Part shown: piece after piece, positions 25,440-34,027 of the stretch
Layout of the letters: each line of letters begins with the position of its first letter
Position numbering within the stretch: the first letter of the stretch is position 1
Assembly: GCA_963849305.1 (NCBI GenBank)
Contig: CAWKGV010000003.1
Span: 1 to 64,000 of the forward strand
Reading direction: 5' to 3'
Source: CAWKGV01 sp963849305
GTDB lineage: Bacteria; Pseudomonadota; Alphaproteobacteria; Acetobacterales; Acetobacteraceae
DNA length: 64,000 nucleotides
Translations under genes and position numbers: made by a program
The notes under the pieces: model-generated
The model's input: only the letters and a program-made list of their open reading frames with translations
The model's database searches: none
Told to the model about the DNA's origin: nothing

Positions 25440-27584
25440 ATGTCCGTCGCGATGGTCTCGCCGGGGCGCGCGATGTTTCGCGCCTCTCGGCTCCCCGTGC
25501 TGTGGCGATTGCTACGCACGACCTCAGCCGGTGGTGGAGGAGGGGGCGGTATTGGCGTGTTGCCGAGCGCCATCCCTGGCCTTTCTGGTTGGTGGGACGC
25601 TAGCACGTTCGCTAACATGGCCGACAACGATGGCAAGCCTCTAGCGGGCTGGAACCTGCCCATCGCCAGTCTGACCGACCTCTCGGGTAACCAGCGGCCC
25701 GCGATGCAGTACGTGTTCGGCACCAATGCCAATGTTGCCATGGCAACGCCGCGCTTGTCTGGCACGCTCGGCGGTGTCGGCTTCGACCTGCATACCGGCC
25801 CCTACTACCCGACGCTCGATTACAACATGGGCTGGCAAGTACTGAATGTCCCCATGGGCGGTAGCACGGCCTGGACCCGGATGTTCGTGTGGTCCCGACC
25901 AAACTGGAAGCAATACCCCTACTCGCCGAACACGCTTCCCTCCGGGCTACTCCACAGCGGCGGCACCACGGTCCTCGCTGTGGACGATGCAGCGGGCAGC
26001 GGCCAGCTTACGCTGTTTCCGGGGAGCGCGTCGGCCACCATTCTGTCGGTGACTATTACACGGCGACACACCCACGTTGTGGTGCTGCGCAATACCCCGG
26101 GTGAGGGAGTCGACGTGTGGCTTGATGGCGCACTGACGGCAACCGGCATCGCCAATCCGATCGCTGGGACAGATGTCGTGGCGCTTACCTTGCTGCACGA
26201 CATGAGCGGCTATTTCGGCGGAGCGCAGTGCTGGTTTCATGAATTCGCCGCTTGGGAACGTGCGCTCGGCAGCAGCGAGGTGCAGGAGCTCAACAGCTAT
26301 GCCACCCGTTGGGCGCTTGGCACGCGGAAAGGCGTCAGTTTGCTGTTCAACGGCCAGTCAAACGCCGCCTATTATACGGGGGCGGACGGTGCCGGCCTCC
26401 TGCTCGCTCAAGGGATAGCCTGGTATCTCGGAGCGCTTGCCTACACGCAGGTGGCGGGGGTCCAGAATAGCGGTGCGGGCACTATCGTTCCCGGTATTGG
26501 CATCTACGATGAGCCCGGTCTCGGGCCGATAAGTTCAGTGCAATACCTCTCGACTTTCTTGGTCGATCCGCATGACGGTTCGGACCCATCTGGCTGGTCG
26601 CTCGGCGCGATGGGCAACAACGTCAACAGCTTCCTCGCCGAGCTATCGACCGCCGATGCCACGGATATTGGCGCACTGGTGCTGCTATGGAGCGAAACGG
26701 ATAGCTACCGTTCATACTCTGGTGAGAAGGCGACCTTCGCCGCGGCAGCGCGGCGCTGGCTCGCGCTGCTGCGCGGTATGATCCCAGGTGCCACGGCCGC
26801 CAACATGCCAGCGATCTGGTGGAATGCGATCCCGTTCGGCAACACCGACGGCATCCAGATGCACCGTGAGGTGATCGCCTCGCTCGCCGCGGACGTCTCG
26901 CAGAATGTCGTGATCGGCAACCCTATGACGGCCGACAGCAACTCGCGCGGCGCCAGCTGGGATCCAACTACCGGCATCCAAACGGGCGGCGATAATCAGC
27001 ACCGCGACGGGTCCGACAACCAGACCTCTGCTCGCCGCGCGGTTCCGGTGCTGGCACGCGCACTGCTCGCCCAGGGCCGGAACGATTCGCTGGCCGCGAT
27101 CCCCACCCAGATGCCCGTGGTAGGCGGCCCAAGAATCATTCACGCTTATCGGCAGAGTAACACGACAATTGTCCTCACCGTGCAGCACGACGCTGGCAAT
27201 GACCTGGTCGTGGCACTACAGGCACTGACCGGGGCTGGATTCCTGGTGATGGACGGTGGCTCCGTCGCGTCGCCCGGAACACTGGTGGCTGCAATCGCGT
27301 GCGTGCGAGTGGACGCGACGCATCTGCAGATCACGCTCGCGCAGTCGCTGACCAGCGCCTCCGCCCAATGCCTGCTATTCTACCCTTTCGGCTCTTACAC
27401 GCCAACGGGGGCGCCAACTTATCGCGGTGATATGGGGCGCGGCAACGCAGTGACCGATAATTTCGCAATGGTGCCCAAGCCAGCCGGATGGGACATCGGA
27501 AGCGATCTCGGGTCCGCCTGGAACATCAATTTCCCGCTCGCCGCCACCACCACGCCGATTGCTCTGAGCGATAGCCCCAGCTGA
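25440..27584 (+). CDS. tail fibre with LamG-like and SGNH-esterase-like domains
   Basis: A 714-residue protein. After a Gly7 linker (about 31-37), residues 45-285 resemble a laminin-G/concanavalin sugar-binding domain (IPGLSGWWDASTF, WLDGALTATG, FHEFAAWERALGSSEVQELN). Residues about 298-560 contain VSLLFNGQSNAAYY, the GQSN block of sialate-O-acetylesterase-type SGNH hydrolases; the later DNQH tetrapeptide could supply the Asp-x-x-His pair. The last 150 residues form another beta domain. If active, it would remove acyl groups from host surface glycan during adsorption. Catalysis is inferred from motifs only. Confidence 0.7.
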   Translation: MSVAMVSPGRAMFRASRLPVLWRLLRTTSAGGGGGGGIGVLPSAIPGLSGWWDASTFANMADNDGKPLAGWNLPIASLTDLSGNQRPAMQYVFGTNANVAMATPRLSGTLGGVGFDLHTGPYYPTLDYNMGWQVLNVPMGGSTAWTRMFVWSRPNWKQYPYSPNTLPSGLLHSGGTTVLAVDDAAGSGQLTLFPGSASATILSVTITRRHTHVVVLRNTPGEGVDVWLDGALTATGIANPIAGTDVVALTLLHDMSGYFGGAQCWFHEFAAWERALGSSEVQELNSYATRWALGTRKGVSLLFNGQSNAAYYTGADGAGLLLAQGIAWYLGALAYTQVAGVQNSGAGTIVPGIGIYDEPGLGPISSVQYLSTFLVDPHDGSDPSGWSLGAMGNNVNSFLAELSTADATDIGALVLLWSETDSYRSYSGEKATFAAAARRWLALLRGMIPGATAANMPAIWWNAIPFGNTDGIQMHREVIASLAADVSQNVVIGNPMTADSNSRGASWDPTTGIQTGGDNQHRDGSDNQTSARRAVPVLARALLAQGRNDSLAAIPTQMPVVGGPRIIHAYRQSNTTIVLTVQHDAGNDLVVALQALTGAGFLVMDGGSVASPGTLVAAIACVRVDATHLQITLAQSLTSASAQCLLFYPFGSYTPTGAPTYRGDMGRGNAVTDNFAMVPKPAGWDIGSDLGSAWNINFPLAATTTPIALSDSPS

Positions 27585-27733
27585 TCATCCCGGACACTCC
27601 CTCCCCGACCCACCTCCGATCTTAGCAGTTCGTCCTTTGCTCATGTCTTCATACCCGAGCTTTCGCAGATGTCGCCTGCTAATCTTGCATTCATGTTGAT
27701 GCTGTCACCGGCACGATCCATCGATCAAAAATT

Positions 27734-27949
27734 GTGCTCACTGCCGGCGCGCCAATTGAGGCCGTCCCGACCATCGCTATCAATACCCGGGATGGTGTGG
27801 CTCGCCGTCTCCCCGGAGGGATGGCTTTGCAGGCTGCGGCCGATCTGCTGGCCGCCAAAATCCGGCCCACTACTTTTACTGGCGAGGTGCTGCGGTTCGG
27901 CCCCGAGGCGATCATGTGGTGTCGTTTGGACATGCACGACGCTTCGTGA
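27734..27949 (+). CDS. small phage protein of unknown function
   Basis: A frame of 71 codons from a GTG, reading VLTAGAPIEAVPTIAINTRD and ending CRLDMHDAS. The same frame continues upstream with sensible sequence (HVDAVTGTIHRSKI) to a stop at 27680 but without a usual start codon, so the start may be non-standard or lost. The region 27585-27733 before it holds no other recognised gene. I do not recognise a family. Confidence 0.4.
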   Translation: MLTAGAPIEAVPTIAINTRDGVARRLPGGMALQAAADLLAAKIRPTTFTGEVLRFGPEAIMWCRLDMHDAS

Positions 27950-27988
27950 TGCTTGCCGGTTCGCTGCGGCCCCGGGGGGCTTGTCGTG

Positions 27989-28663
27989 ATGATCGCAACC
28001 GCGAACCGGGAAGGCTTGCTTTGGCGCCTCTGGTGCGCCGTGCTCCTGGTGCTGGGTATAGCCGCCTGTGAAGGCTCGGGGTGGTGGATCTGGCATAGGA
28101 GTGCCTGTAACGCCCTCCGGACTGATCCGCAGGAGCGGTTGGGTGTCATGCGTGGCCCCGATGGGCTGTTGTTGAAGACCGTCCAGACCGATCAGGCCGT
28201 CAACGAAGTCCTGGCCCGGTTGCTCTCCGAGACCCCAGCGGCGGTTCAGGCGCGCGTGTCGATCGTGCATAACGGCACCGTCTCGCTTGCCGGTATGCAC
28301 CTGCTGCATTTCTCGACCATTGCGGCCTTGGCCGCCCCTGGCAGCGAAGCCAGCCCGATGCTGCAGAACCAACCGCTATCGCAATGGAAGGATTTCCTCG
28401 GCGCCCTCATCGACAAGCCTCATTGCGTACTCAAGAGTGTTGGTGACCTCACTGATCGGGAATGGATCGAGCGAATGCGAGGCCGGGGCACGGAGACGCT
28501 GATTGCTTGCGGCATCTTTTCACCGCGCGGGCAGTTCCTGGGCTCCCTGTTTACTAACTTCGCGCGCCTGACAGATCTCCCAACCGATCGCCGGGCGATA
28601 CTCGAGCGTCACCAGCGCGCGGCTGCGGCGATCGGCGCAGCGCTCTTGCTTTCACACGAATGA
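27989..28663 (+). CDS. membrane-anchored phage protein of the lysis region
   Basis: A 224-residue protein with one N-terminal transmembrane segment (WRLWCAVLLVLGIAAC at about residues 12-27) and a soluble domain that looks GAF-like (RVSIVHNGTVSLAGMHLLHF, later ACGIFSPRGQFLGSLFTNFA). Proteins of this kind lie near lysis genes of some phages; their role is not known to me. The frame opens at a TTG at 27953, but the ATG at 27989 has a G-rich site upstream and matches the expected short cytoplasmic tail. Confidence 0.55.
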   Translation: MIATANREGLLWRLWCAVLLVLGIAACEGSGWWIWHRSACNALRTDPQERLGVMRGPDGLLLKTVQTDQAVNEVLARLLSETPAAVQARVSIVHNGTVSLAGMHLLHFSTIAALAAPGSEASPMLQNQPLSQWKDFLGALIDKPHCVLKSVGDLTDREWIERMRGRGTETLIACGIFSPRGQFLGSLFTNFARLTDLPTDRRAILERHQRAAAAIGAALLLSHE

Positions 28664-28672
28664 GACGGCGCC

Positions 28673-29116
28673 ATGACCGATAGACACATCGAAGGTGGCG
28701 CACCCGCCGGGACGGACCCGAGGCTGCGGCTCTCCTGGGAGGTAAACGTCGGTGCGATGGTCCAGGCGCTCGCGGTCCTGGCGGGTCTCATCACATGGCT
28801 CGTCACCGGTCAGAACAAAACCGCGGAGACGCAACGGAACCTGGACCAAATGCAGCAGAGCGTCACGGCACAAATCACCGAACTGCGCACTGCCCTTACC
28901 GGCAGCCTGGCCGATGTCCGTCGACAGATCGAATCTCTGCCTGACCAGCGAGCACAACTCGAAGAAATGACTCGTCGGCTCGCCGAGGCCGCTCAAGCGC
29001 GGGCGGCGCTCGATGCTCGGCTCGGTGTTGTCGAGCGGACGGCCATCGAGCTGCGCAGCGACCTTAACAACATTATGCGGGCGAGCAGCGTTCCGCTTCC
29101 TGGGAGTCGTCGATGA
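28673..29116 (+). CDS. i-spanin-like membrane coiled-coil protein
   Basis: A 147-residue protein with a transmembrane segment at about residues 27-46 (GAMVQALAVLAGLITWLV) and a long coiled coil (about 50-135, LDQMQQSVTAQITELRTAL onwards). This is the layout of inner-membrane spanins (Rz). The 3' end overlaps a small lipoprotein gene by four bases in another frame, the common Rz/Rz1 arrangement. In the family the pair fuses inner and outer membranes in the last step of lysis. Confidence 0.6.
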   Translation: MTDRHIEGGAPAGTDPRLRLSWEVNVGAMVQALAVLAGLITWLVTGQNKTAETQRNLDQMQQSVTAQITELRTALTGSLADVRRQIESLPDQRAQLEEMTRRLAEAAQARAALDARLGVVERTAIELRSDLNNIMRASSVPLPGSRR

Positions 29117-29409
29117 AGCGGGGGTTAGCGCCTACGTTGTTCTTCACGACGCTTGCGTCGTGCGCGCCGACGCACGTCGTGATACGTGTGCCGGTAATGC
29201 TACCTGAGCCGCCTGCCCGGCTTTCCGAGTGTCCAGAGGGCGTAACCTCGCCGCCGCCGCCTCGGGCTCCGCGCACCATCGAGCAGGTCGCCGTCTGGGC
29301 TGCGCAGACCGAAATCGCCCGCGAGAAGACAGCGGGTGCGCTGGCCGAATGTGCGCGACGCCTCGATCGGCTCAACCAGTGGATCGACGATCACAGGATC
29401 CGACCGTGA
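29113..29409 (+). CDS. o-spanin-like small lipoprotein
   Basis: A 98-residue protein with a lipoprotein signal: Lys-Arg at the start, a hydrophobic stretch, then FFTTLASC with Cys 17 as the probable lipidated residue. A Pro-rich part follows (VPVMLPEPPARL, SPPPPRAP), typical of Rz1-type outer-membrane spanins, and then a helix. Its ATG overlaps the stop of the i-spanin-like gene (ATGA). Confidence 0.65.
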   Translation: MKRGLAPTLFFTTLASCAPTHVVIRVPVMLPEPPARLSECPEGVTSPPPPRAPRTIEQVAVWAAQTEIAREKTAGALAECARRLDRLNQWIDDHRIRP

Positions 29410-29528
29410 CGTACGTTTTCAGCTGCCCCTGAGTGGCTTTTACCAGGGCTCCAGGATGGAGCGTCGGACGTCGCTTCCGCAGCATCTTTTTAGCCGCTCC
29501 GCTTTCCCCCAAACCCGAACGGATCTGC

Positions 29529-30488
29529 ATGCGCTCCGATCTACTCCATGTCGTTACCGCGATTGCCAACCCGATCCGGTGGCAGAGTCGCACCCGGCTC
29601 TTCTTTGATTTTGCGCGCCACATGCTCGACAGTGGTGTCTATCTCACCGTGGTCGAATGCGCCTATGGCGAGCGCCCGTTTGAGCTGGAGCCGGACTCCG
29701 GCCGATTGGCCGGGCTCGGGCTCGCGCGCGGGTGGACGCATGTCCCGGTGCGCGCGAAGACGCTTGTCTGGACGAAGGAAAATCTGCTCAGTCTCGGCAT
29801 CGCCCGGCTGCCACATGACTGGCGCTATGTCGCTTGGATCGATGCGGACGTGTTCTTCCGCAAGTCCGATTGGGCGGCGGAGACTGTGCATGCCCTGCAG
29901 CAGTATGACATCGTGCAGCCGTGGTCTGATTGTTACGACCTAGGTCCGAACGACGATCATTTGGCCGCGCATCGCAGCTTCTGCCGGTTGGTTCACGACG
30001 GATGGCCCGTCGTGCAGGGACCAAATGCGATCGGCGGTTATCAGTTCGGCCATCCAGGTTATGCCTGGGCGGCGACGCGTAACGCGCTCGAATGGGTGGG
30101 CGGCCTGGTCGAGACAGCGGCCCTCGGCGCCGCGGATCATCACATGGCCTTGGCGCTGATCGGTCGTGTCGGTGACTCGATCCCGAGCAACATGACAGCG
30201 GGCTACAAAGCTCCGCTCTTTCAGTGGCAAGCACGCGCGATGCATCACATTGCAGCCAACATTGGCTACCTCCCGGGCACGATCGAGCATGCCTGGCACG
30301 GCGCGAAGGAGAGGCGCGCCTATGTCGATCGCTGGAAGATCTTGTCACGAAACGAATTTGATCCAGCGACAGACCTTAAGCGCAATGTCTGGGGCGTGCT
30401 CGAACTGTCCGGGAACAAGCCGCAGCTCCGCTACGAAATCGACCGCTACCTGAGAAGCCGAGACGAGGACAGCAACTCCCTCGGTTAA
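29529..30488 (+). CDS. prophage-encoded glycosyltransferase
   Basis: A 319-residue GT-A-like glycosyltransferase. The start LLHVVTAIANPIRWQSRTRL and VVECAYGERPFEL are typical of a phage family I recall; WIDADVFF is the DxD-type metal and nucleotide-sugar site, and later ADHHMALALIG and HAWHG are conserved. An upstream GTG at 29433 is possible, but the ATG at 29529 matches the domain start. The gene sits between the spanins and the holin-like gene and might modify host surface sugars or virion proteins. The sugar and acceptor are unknown. Confidence 0.72.
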   Translation: MRSDLLHVVTAIANPIRWQSRTRLFFDFARHMLDSGVYLTVVECAYGERPFELEPDSGRLAGLGLARGWTHVPVRAKTLVWTKENLLSLGIARLPHDWRYVAWIDADVFFRKSDWAAETVHALQQYDIVQPWSDCYDLGPNDDHLAAHRSFCRLVHDGWPVVQGPNAIGGYQFGHPGYAWAATRNALEWVGGLVETAALGAADHHMALALIGRVGDSIPSNMTAGYKAPLFQWQARAMHHIAANIGYLPGTIEHAWHGAKERRAYVDRWKILSRNEFDPATDLKRNVWGVLELSGNKPQLRYEIDRYLRSRDEDSNSLG

Positions 30489-30528
30489 TCTTGCATCAAA
30501 CTGCCCCAACATGAATGGAGAACATGTG

Positions 30529-30837
30529 ATGGACATCCGCTCTTGGTTGAGTCAGGCAACGACGGGCGGCGGCATTGCAGCGCTGCTCGGCACAGCTTCC
30601 GCGCTCGCCGCCGGTCAACTCTCACTGCATCAAGCCATCCCGGTGTTGGTCGCCGGGGTGGTTGGTCTGATCTGGCCGGAGAATAGCGGGTCGAAGGCGG
30701 CGGCCGAGACAGCCGCCACCAGCATCGAGACTCTGGTCACGGCGTACCGCTTCGGTCTTCAACACGGAGTCACCTCAGGCTCGACGCCGACGATTGCTTC
30801 GCCAGCCGGCCAGGCCGAATCCGCTCCTTTAAAATAA
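30529..30837 (+). CDS. holin-like phage membrane protein
   Basis: A 102-residue protein with two hydrophobic segments at about residues 13-32 (GGGIAALLGTASALAAGQL) and 37-52 (AIPVLVAGVVGLIWPEN), then a hydrophilic C-terminus. That is holin-like. GGAG lies ten bases before the ATG at 30529; an ATG at 30511 would add six residues. It is the last phage gene; six bases separate it from the 3' end of dnaE2 on the other strand. No endolysin gene is seen in the window. Confidence 0.58.
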   Translation: MDIRSWLSQATTGGGIAALLGTASALAAGQLSLHQAIPVLVAGVVGLIWPENSGSKAAAETAATSIETLVTAYRFGLQHGVTSGSTPTIASPAGQAESAPLK

Positions 30838-30843
30838 GTAGGC

Positions 30844-32610
30844 TCAGCGAAAATCACGAGAGCGGGGGACAACTCGCTCCTTGCGTGGATGGTTGGGCGC
30901 GTGCGGGTATGGCACTTCGTCGCCAGACGTGAAGGGGCCAAGTAGTTCCGAGATGTCGGACAGGGCCCTGCTGCGATTTTCAAGCCGCTCAGCGATAATA
31001 TGAACGATGCCTTCTAAGCTTCGCTGCAACCGGCCTGTTACAAGCAGCAGGGAACTGCCGGCAATCGCATGTAGGAATCGGTTCAGCAGACTGAACCAAA
31101 TGACAATGTTAATTATCCCTGTCTCGTCCTCGATGGTGCAGAACACGACGTTGCCATTACCCGGGCGCTGACGTACCAGCACCACGCCGGCCACACGCAC
31201 CAGCGCGCCGTTGGCCCGGCAAGTCGCCTCGGCGCAGCTTAAGACCCCCTCACGAACAAAGGCCCGGCGCACGAACTGCAAGGGATGGCCTTTGAGCGAT
31301 AGGCCAGCGGTCTGATAATCGGCGATCACATGCTCTCCGGACGGCATAATCGGCAGCGGTGCCAAGCCTACATTCACAAATTCGGCGACAAACAGCGGCA
31401 GATCGGGCGCATTAGCGAGTCCCCGTACCTGCCAGAGCGCCGCCTGCCGATCGAGCCCCATTCCCCGCAGCGCATCCGCTTCGGCCAGCATTAAAAGCGC
31501 GGCACGCGGCAGGCCCATCTGGATAAGATCGGCGAAGCCGCCAAACCCATTGAGGCGCGCCTTGACCAGACGCTCGGCCCAGTCCTTCCGGAAACCAGTG
31601 ATCAAGCGAAAGCCAAGTCGCAGAATTGGACCTTTTTCTATCGCGCAGTTCCATTCGCTGTTTGTCACATCGATCACGCGTACATCTACCCCATGATCGT
31701 GCGCATCACGCACGATCTGTGCCGGAGCATAAAACCCCATAGGTTGCGCATTAAGTAGCGCGCAAGCAAATGCGGCGGGGTGATGGCATTTTAGCCAAGC
31801 CGAGATGTAAACCAGCAAAGCGAAGCTGGCAGCGTGGCTTTCGGGAAATCCGTAGGTTCCGAAGCCCTCGATCTGACGAAAGCAACGCTCAGCGAAGTCA
31901 CGCGAATAGCCCCGAGCCACCATCCCGTCCACCATCTTGGCGGAGAATAGGTGGATGGTGCCGATATTGCGAAACGTGGCCATGGCCCGGCGAAGCCGGT
32001 TGGCCTCCTCAGGCGTGAAGAGCGCCGCATCGATGGCGATTCGCATCGCCTGTTCCTGGAAAAGCGGTACGCCGAGAGTCCTGCCCAGCACACGTTCTAG
32101 CTCGTCTGGCGGACCATGTTCTGGACCAGGGGAGGGTAAGTGAACCGGCTCCAGGCCCTGCCGCCGGCGTAGGTAGGGATGCACCATATCGCCCTGGATC
32201 GGGCCGGGTCGTACAATGGCTACCTCTATTACCAGGTCATAGAAAGTCCTGGGCTGCATGCGCGGCAGCATGTTCATCTGCGCACGTGACTCCACCTGGA
32301 ACACGCCGATGGAATCCCCGCGCGAAAGCATCTTGTACACTGCGGGGTCTCCCTGCGGAACTTCCGCAAGATCTTTAATGCCAATCAGTGTAAAGGCCTT
32401 GCGGATGCAAGTGAGCATCCCGAGTGCCAGCACATCGATCTTCATGATACCAAGCGTGTCGATGTCATCCTTGTCCCACTCGATGAAGGTGCGATCCTTC
32501 ATGGCAGCTTTGCCGATCGGTACGGTCTCGTCGAGCGGCCCTCGTGTTAGGTACAAAGCCACCCACATGCTGAGAAAGATGCCGGGGTAAGCCGACGAAT
32601 TGACGCGCAA
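30844..32610 (-). pseudogene. dnaE2: error-prone DNA polymerase DnaE2, C-terminal part (frameshifted)
   Basis: The larger C-terminal part of the alpha-type polymerase that works with ImuA and ImuB in SOS mutagenesis. From about 32549 leftwards the frame reads LTRGPLDETVPIGKAAMKDR, then KIDVLALGMLTCIRKAF, the fingers, the tandem HhH part (GGFADLIQMG) and an OB-fold (GVVLVRQRPGNGNVVFCTIE). Its first 20 codons, from the ATG at 32610, are out-of-frame sequence, so this part has no proper start. An extra base in the GG at 32550-32551 (+ strand) separates it from the N-terminal part. All domains otherwise look intact, so the break is recent or a consensus error. Confidence 0.85.
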
Positions 32611-34027
32611 GCTCGACGGTACGGCCCAGCATTGGACTTTCCGGGTCGAGCCCGATCTCCTTCAAGCTCTCGTCCGGCCAAAGCTCATTGCCGGCGTTCC
32701 ATGATTGCGCCGAAAGAGCCGCAGTGACGTCATCCGGGAGCCCCATGACCTTGCCTACCTCACGGATGGCGCGTTTCGGCCGGTAGTGGATGACGGTGGC
32801 GGCGATCCCGGCGCGGTGCCGGCCATAGCGCTGGTAAATATACTGGATAACTTCTTCCCGGCGCTTGTGCTCGAAATCCACATCGATGTCAGGTGGTTCG
32901 CGTCGCTCGGAGGAGACAAAACGCTCGAACAGCAAACTGATCTGCGCGGGATCGACGGCGGTTATGCCGAGGCAATAGCACACGGCGGAGTTCGCGGAAG
33001 AGCCGCGCCCTTGGCAAAGAATGCCACGGCTCCTGGCGTAATGCACGATGTCAAAGACTGTCAGGAAATAGCGCGCATAACCGAGCTGACGGATTATTTG
33101 CAGCTCCTTGCCCAGCGTCTCTCGTACCGCGTTCGGGATTCCGGCAGGATACCGCGCCGCCGCGCCCTCCAAAGTTAAATTAGCAAGATGCTCGTCCGGC
33201 GTTAGTCCGTGAGGAATGGGATCCTCCGGATATTCATAGGCCAGTTCGTCGAGCGAGAAGTCGCAGCGCGCGACGATTTCTTGGGTGCGGACGAGCGCGC
33301 CGGGGTGCTCCCGGAACAGGCGCAACATTTCCTCTGGTGATTTCAAGTAGCGTTCCGCGTTGGGCTGCAAGGTGAGGCCGGCCTCGTCGATCCGGCATCC
33401 GAGCCTGATGCAGGTCATCACGTCCTGTAGCGGGCGGCGATCCGGGATATGATAGAGCACGTCGTTGGTGGCCACCATTGGCAGTGGCAACTCAGCGAGC
33501 GTGCGCAGCCGGCGCGCATCATCGCCGCGATAGCGTCGACTTGCGGCAAGATAGGCACGGTCATTGAAATCCTTGGCGAGACGCTGAACTGCGACGCGAA
33601 ACCTTGAGTTGATTCGATCCGGCGGTACCGCTAGCAGTATCTGGCCACTCCCATGCTCCAGCAGATCGGCGTAATGGAGTATGCAACGATTGGTCGTCTT
33701 CGCGGCATCGCTGCTATCGCCGTACTTGAGCCGGCTCTTTCCCACTGTTAGGAGGCGCGTGAGCCGGCCCCAGGCAGAGCGATCCTGAGGATAGCAAAGC
33801 AAGTCCGGCGTGCCGTCGGGAAAGCGAAGCCGCGCCCCCGGCAGCAGCCGGAGATGCACTTGCTTCGCGGCATGATGCACCCCCACAACTCCCGCCACCG
33901 TATTGAGATCGGCAATACCGATGGCGGTGAGCCCCAGCACGGCCGCGGTCGCTGTCAACTCCTCCCCGTTGGATGCGCCACGAAGGAAGGAAAAGGCGCT
34001 TGTCACCTGCAGCTCGGCATAAGTCAT
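32465..34027 (-). pseudogene. dnaE2: error-prone DNA polymerase DnaE2, N-terminal part (frameshifted)
   Basis: The N-terminal part with the PHP domain (TYAELQVTSAFSFLRGASNG) and the catalytic palm: GRGSSANSAVCYCLG and the acidic motif PDIDVDFE. The frame follows the family up to LSQHVGGFV at about 32552 and then becomes Arg-rich nonsense until a stop at 32465. Removing one base at 32550-32551 restores continuity with the C-terminal part. The ATG at 34027 overlaps the imuB stop by four bases, so the three cassette genes are coupled. If the frameshift is real, the polymerase is truncated before the fingers and inactive. Confidence 0.85.

Noticed and set aside
25085..25765. 226-codon antisense frame at the fibre gene junction
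   Set aside because: Covers parts of two fibre genes on the other strand; Arg/Pro-rich with no recognisable domain.
27669..27989. 106-codon + strand frame overlapping the small gene at 27734
   Set aside because: Contains many Trp, Cys and Arg and no motif; the competing 71-codon frame reads like a protein.
1..30840. Gene transfer agent or tailocin instead of a prophage
   Set aside because: Terminase, portal and capsid genes exclude a headless tailocin; the contractile sheath and large diverse fibre set do not match the Rhodobacter-type GTA.
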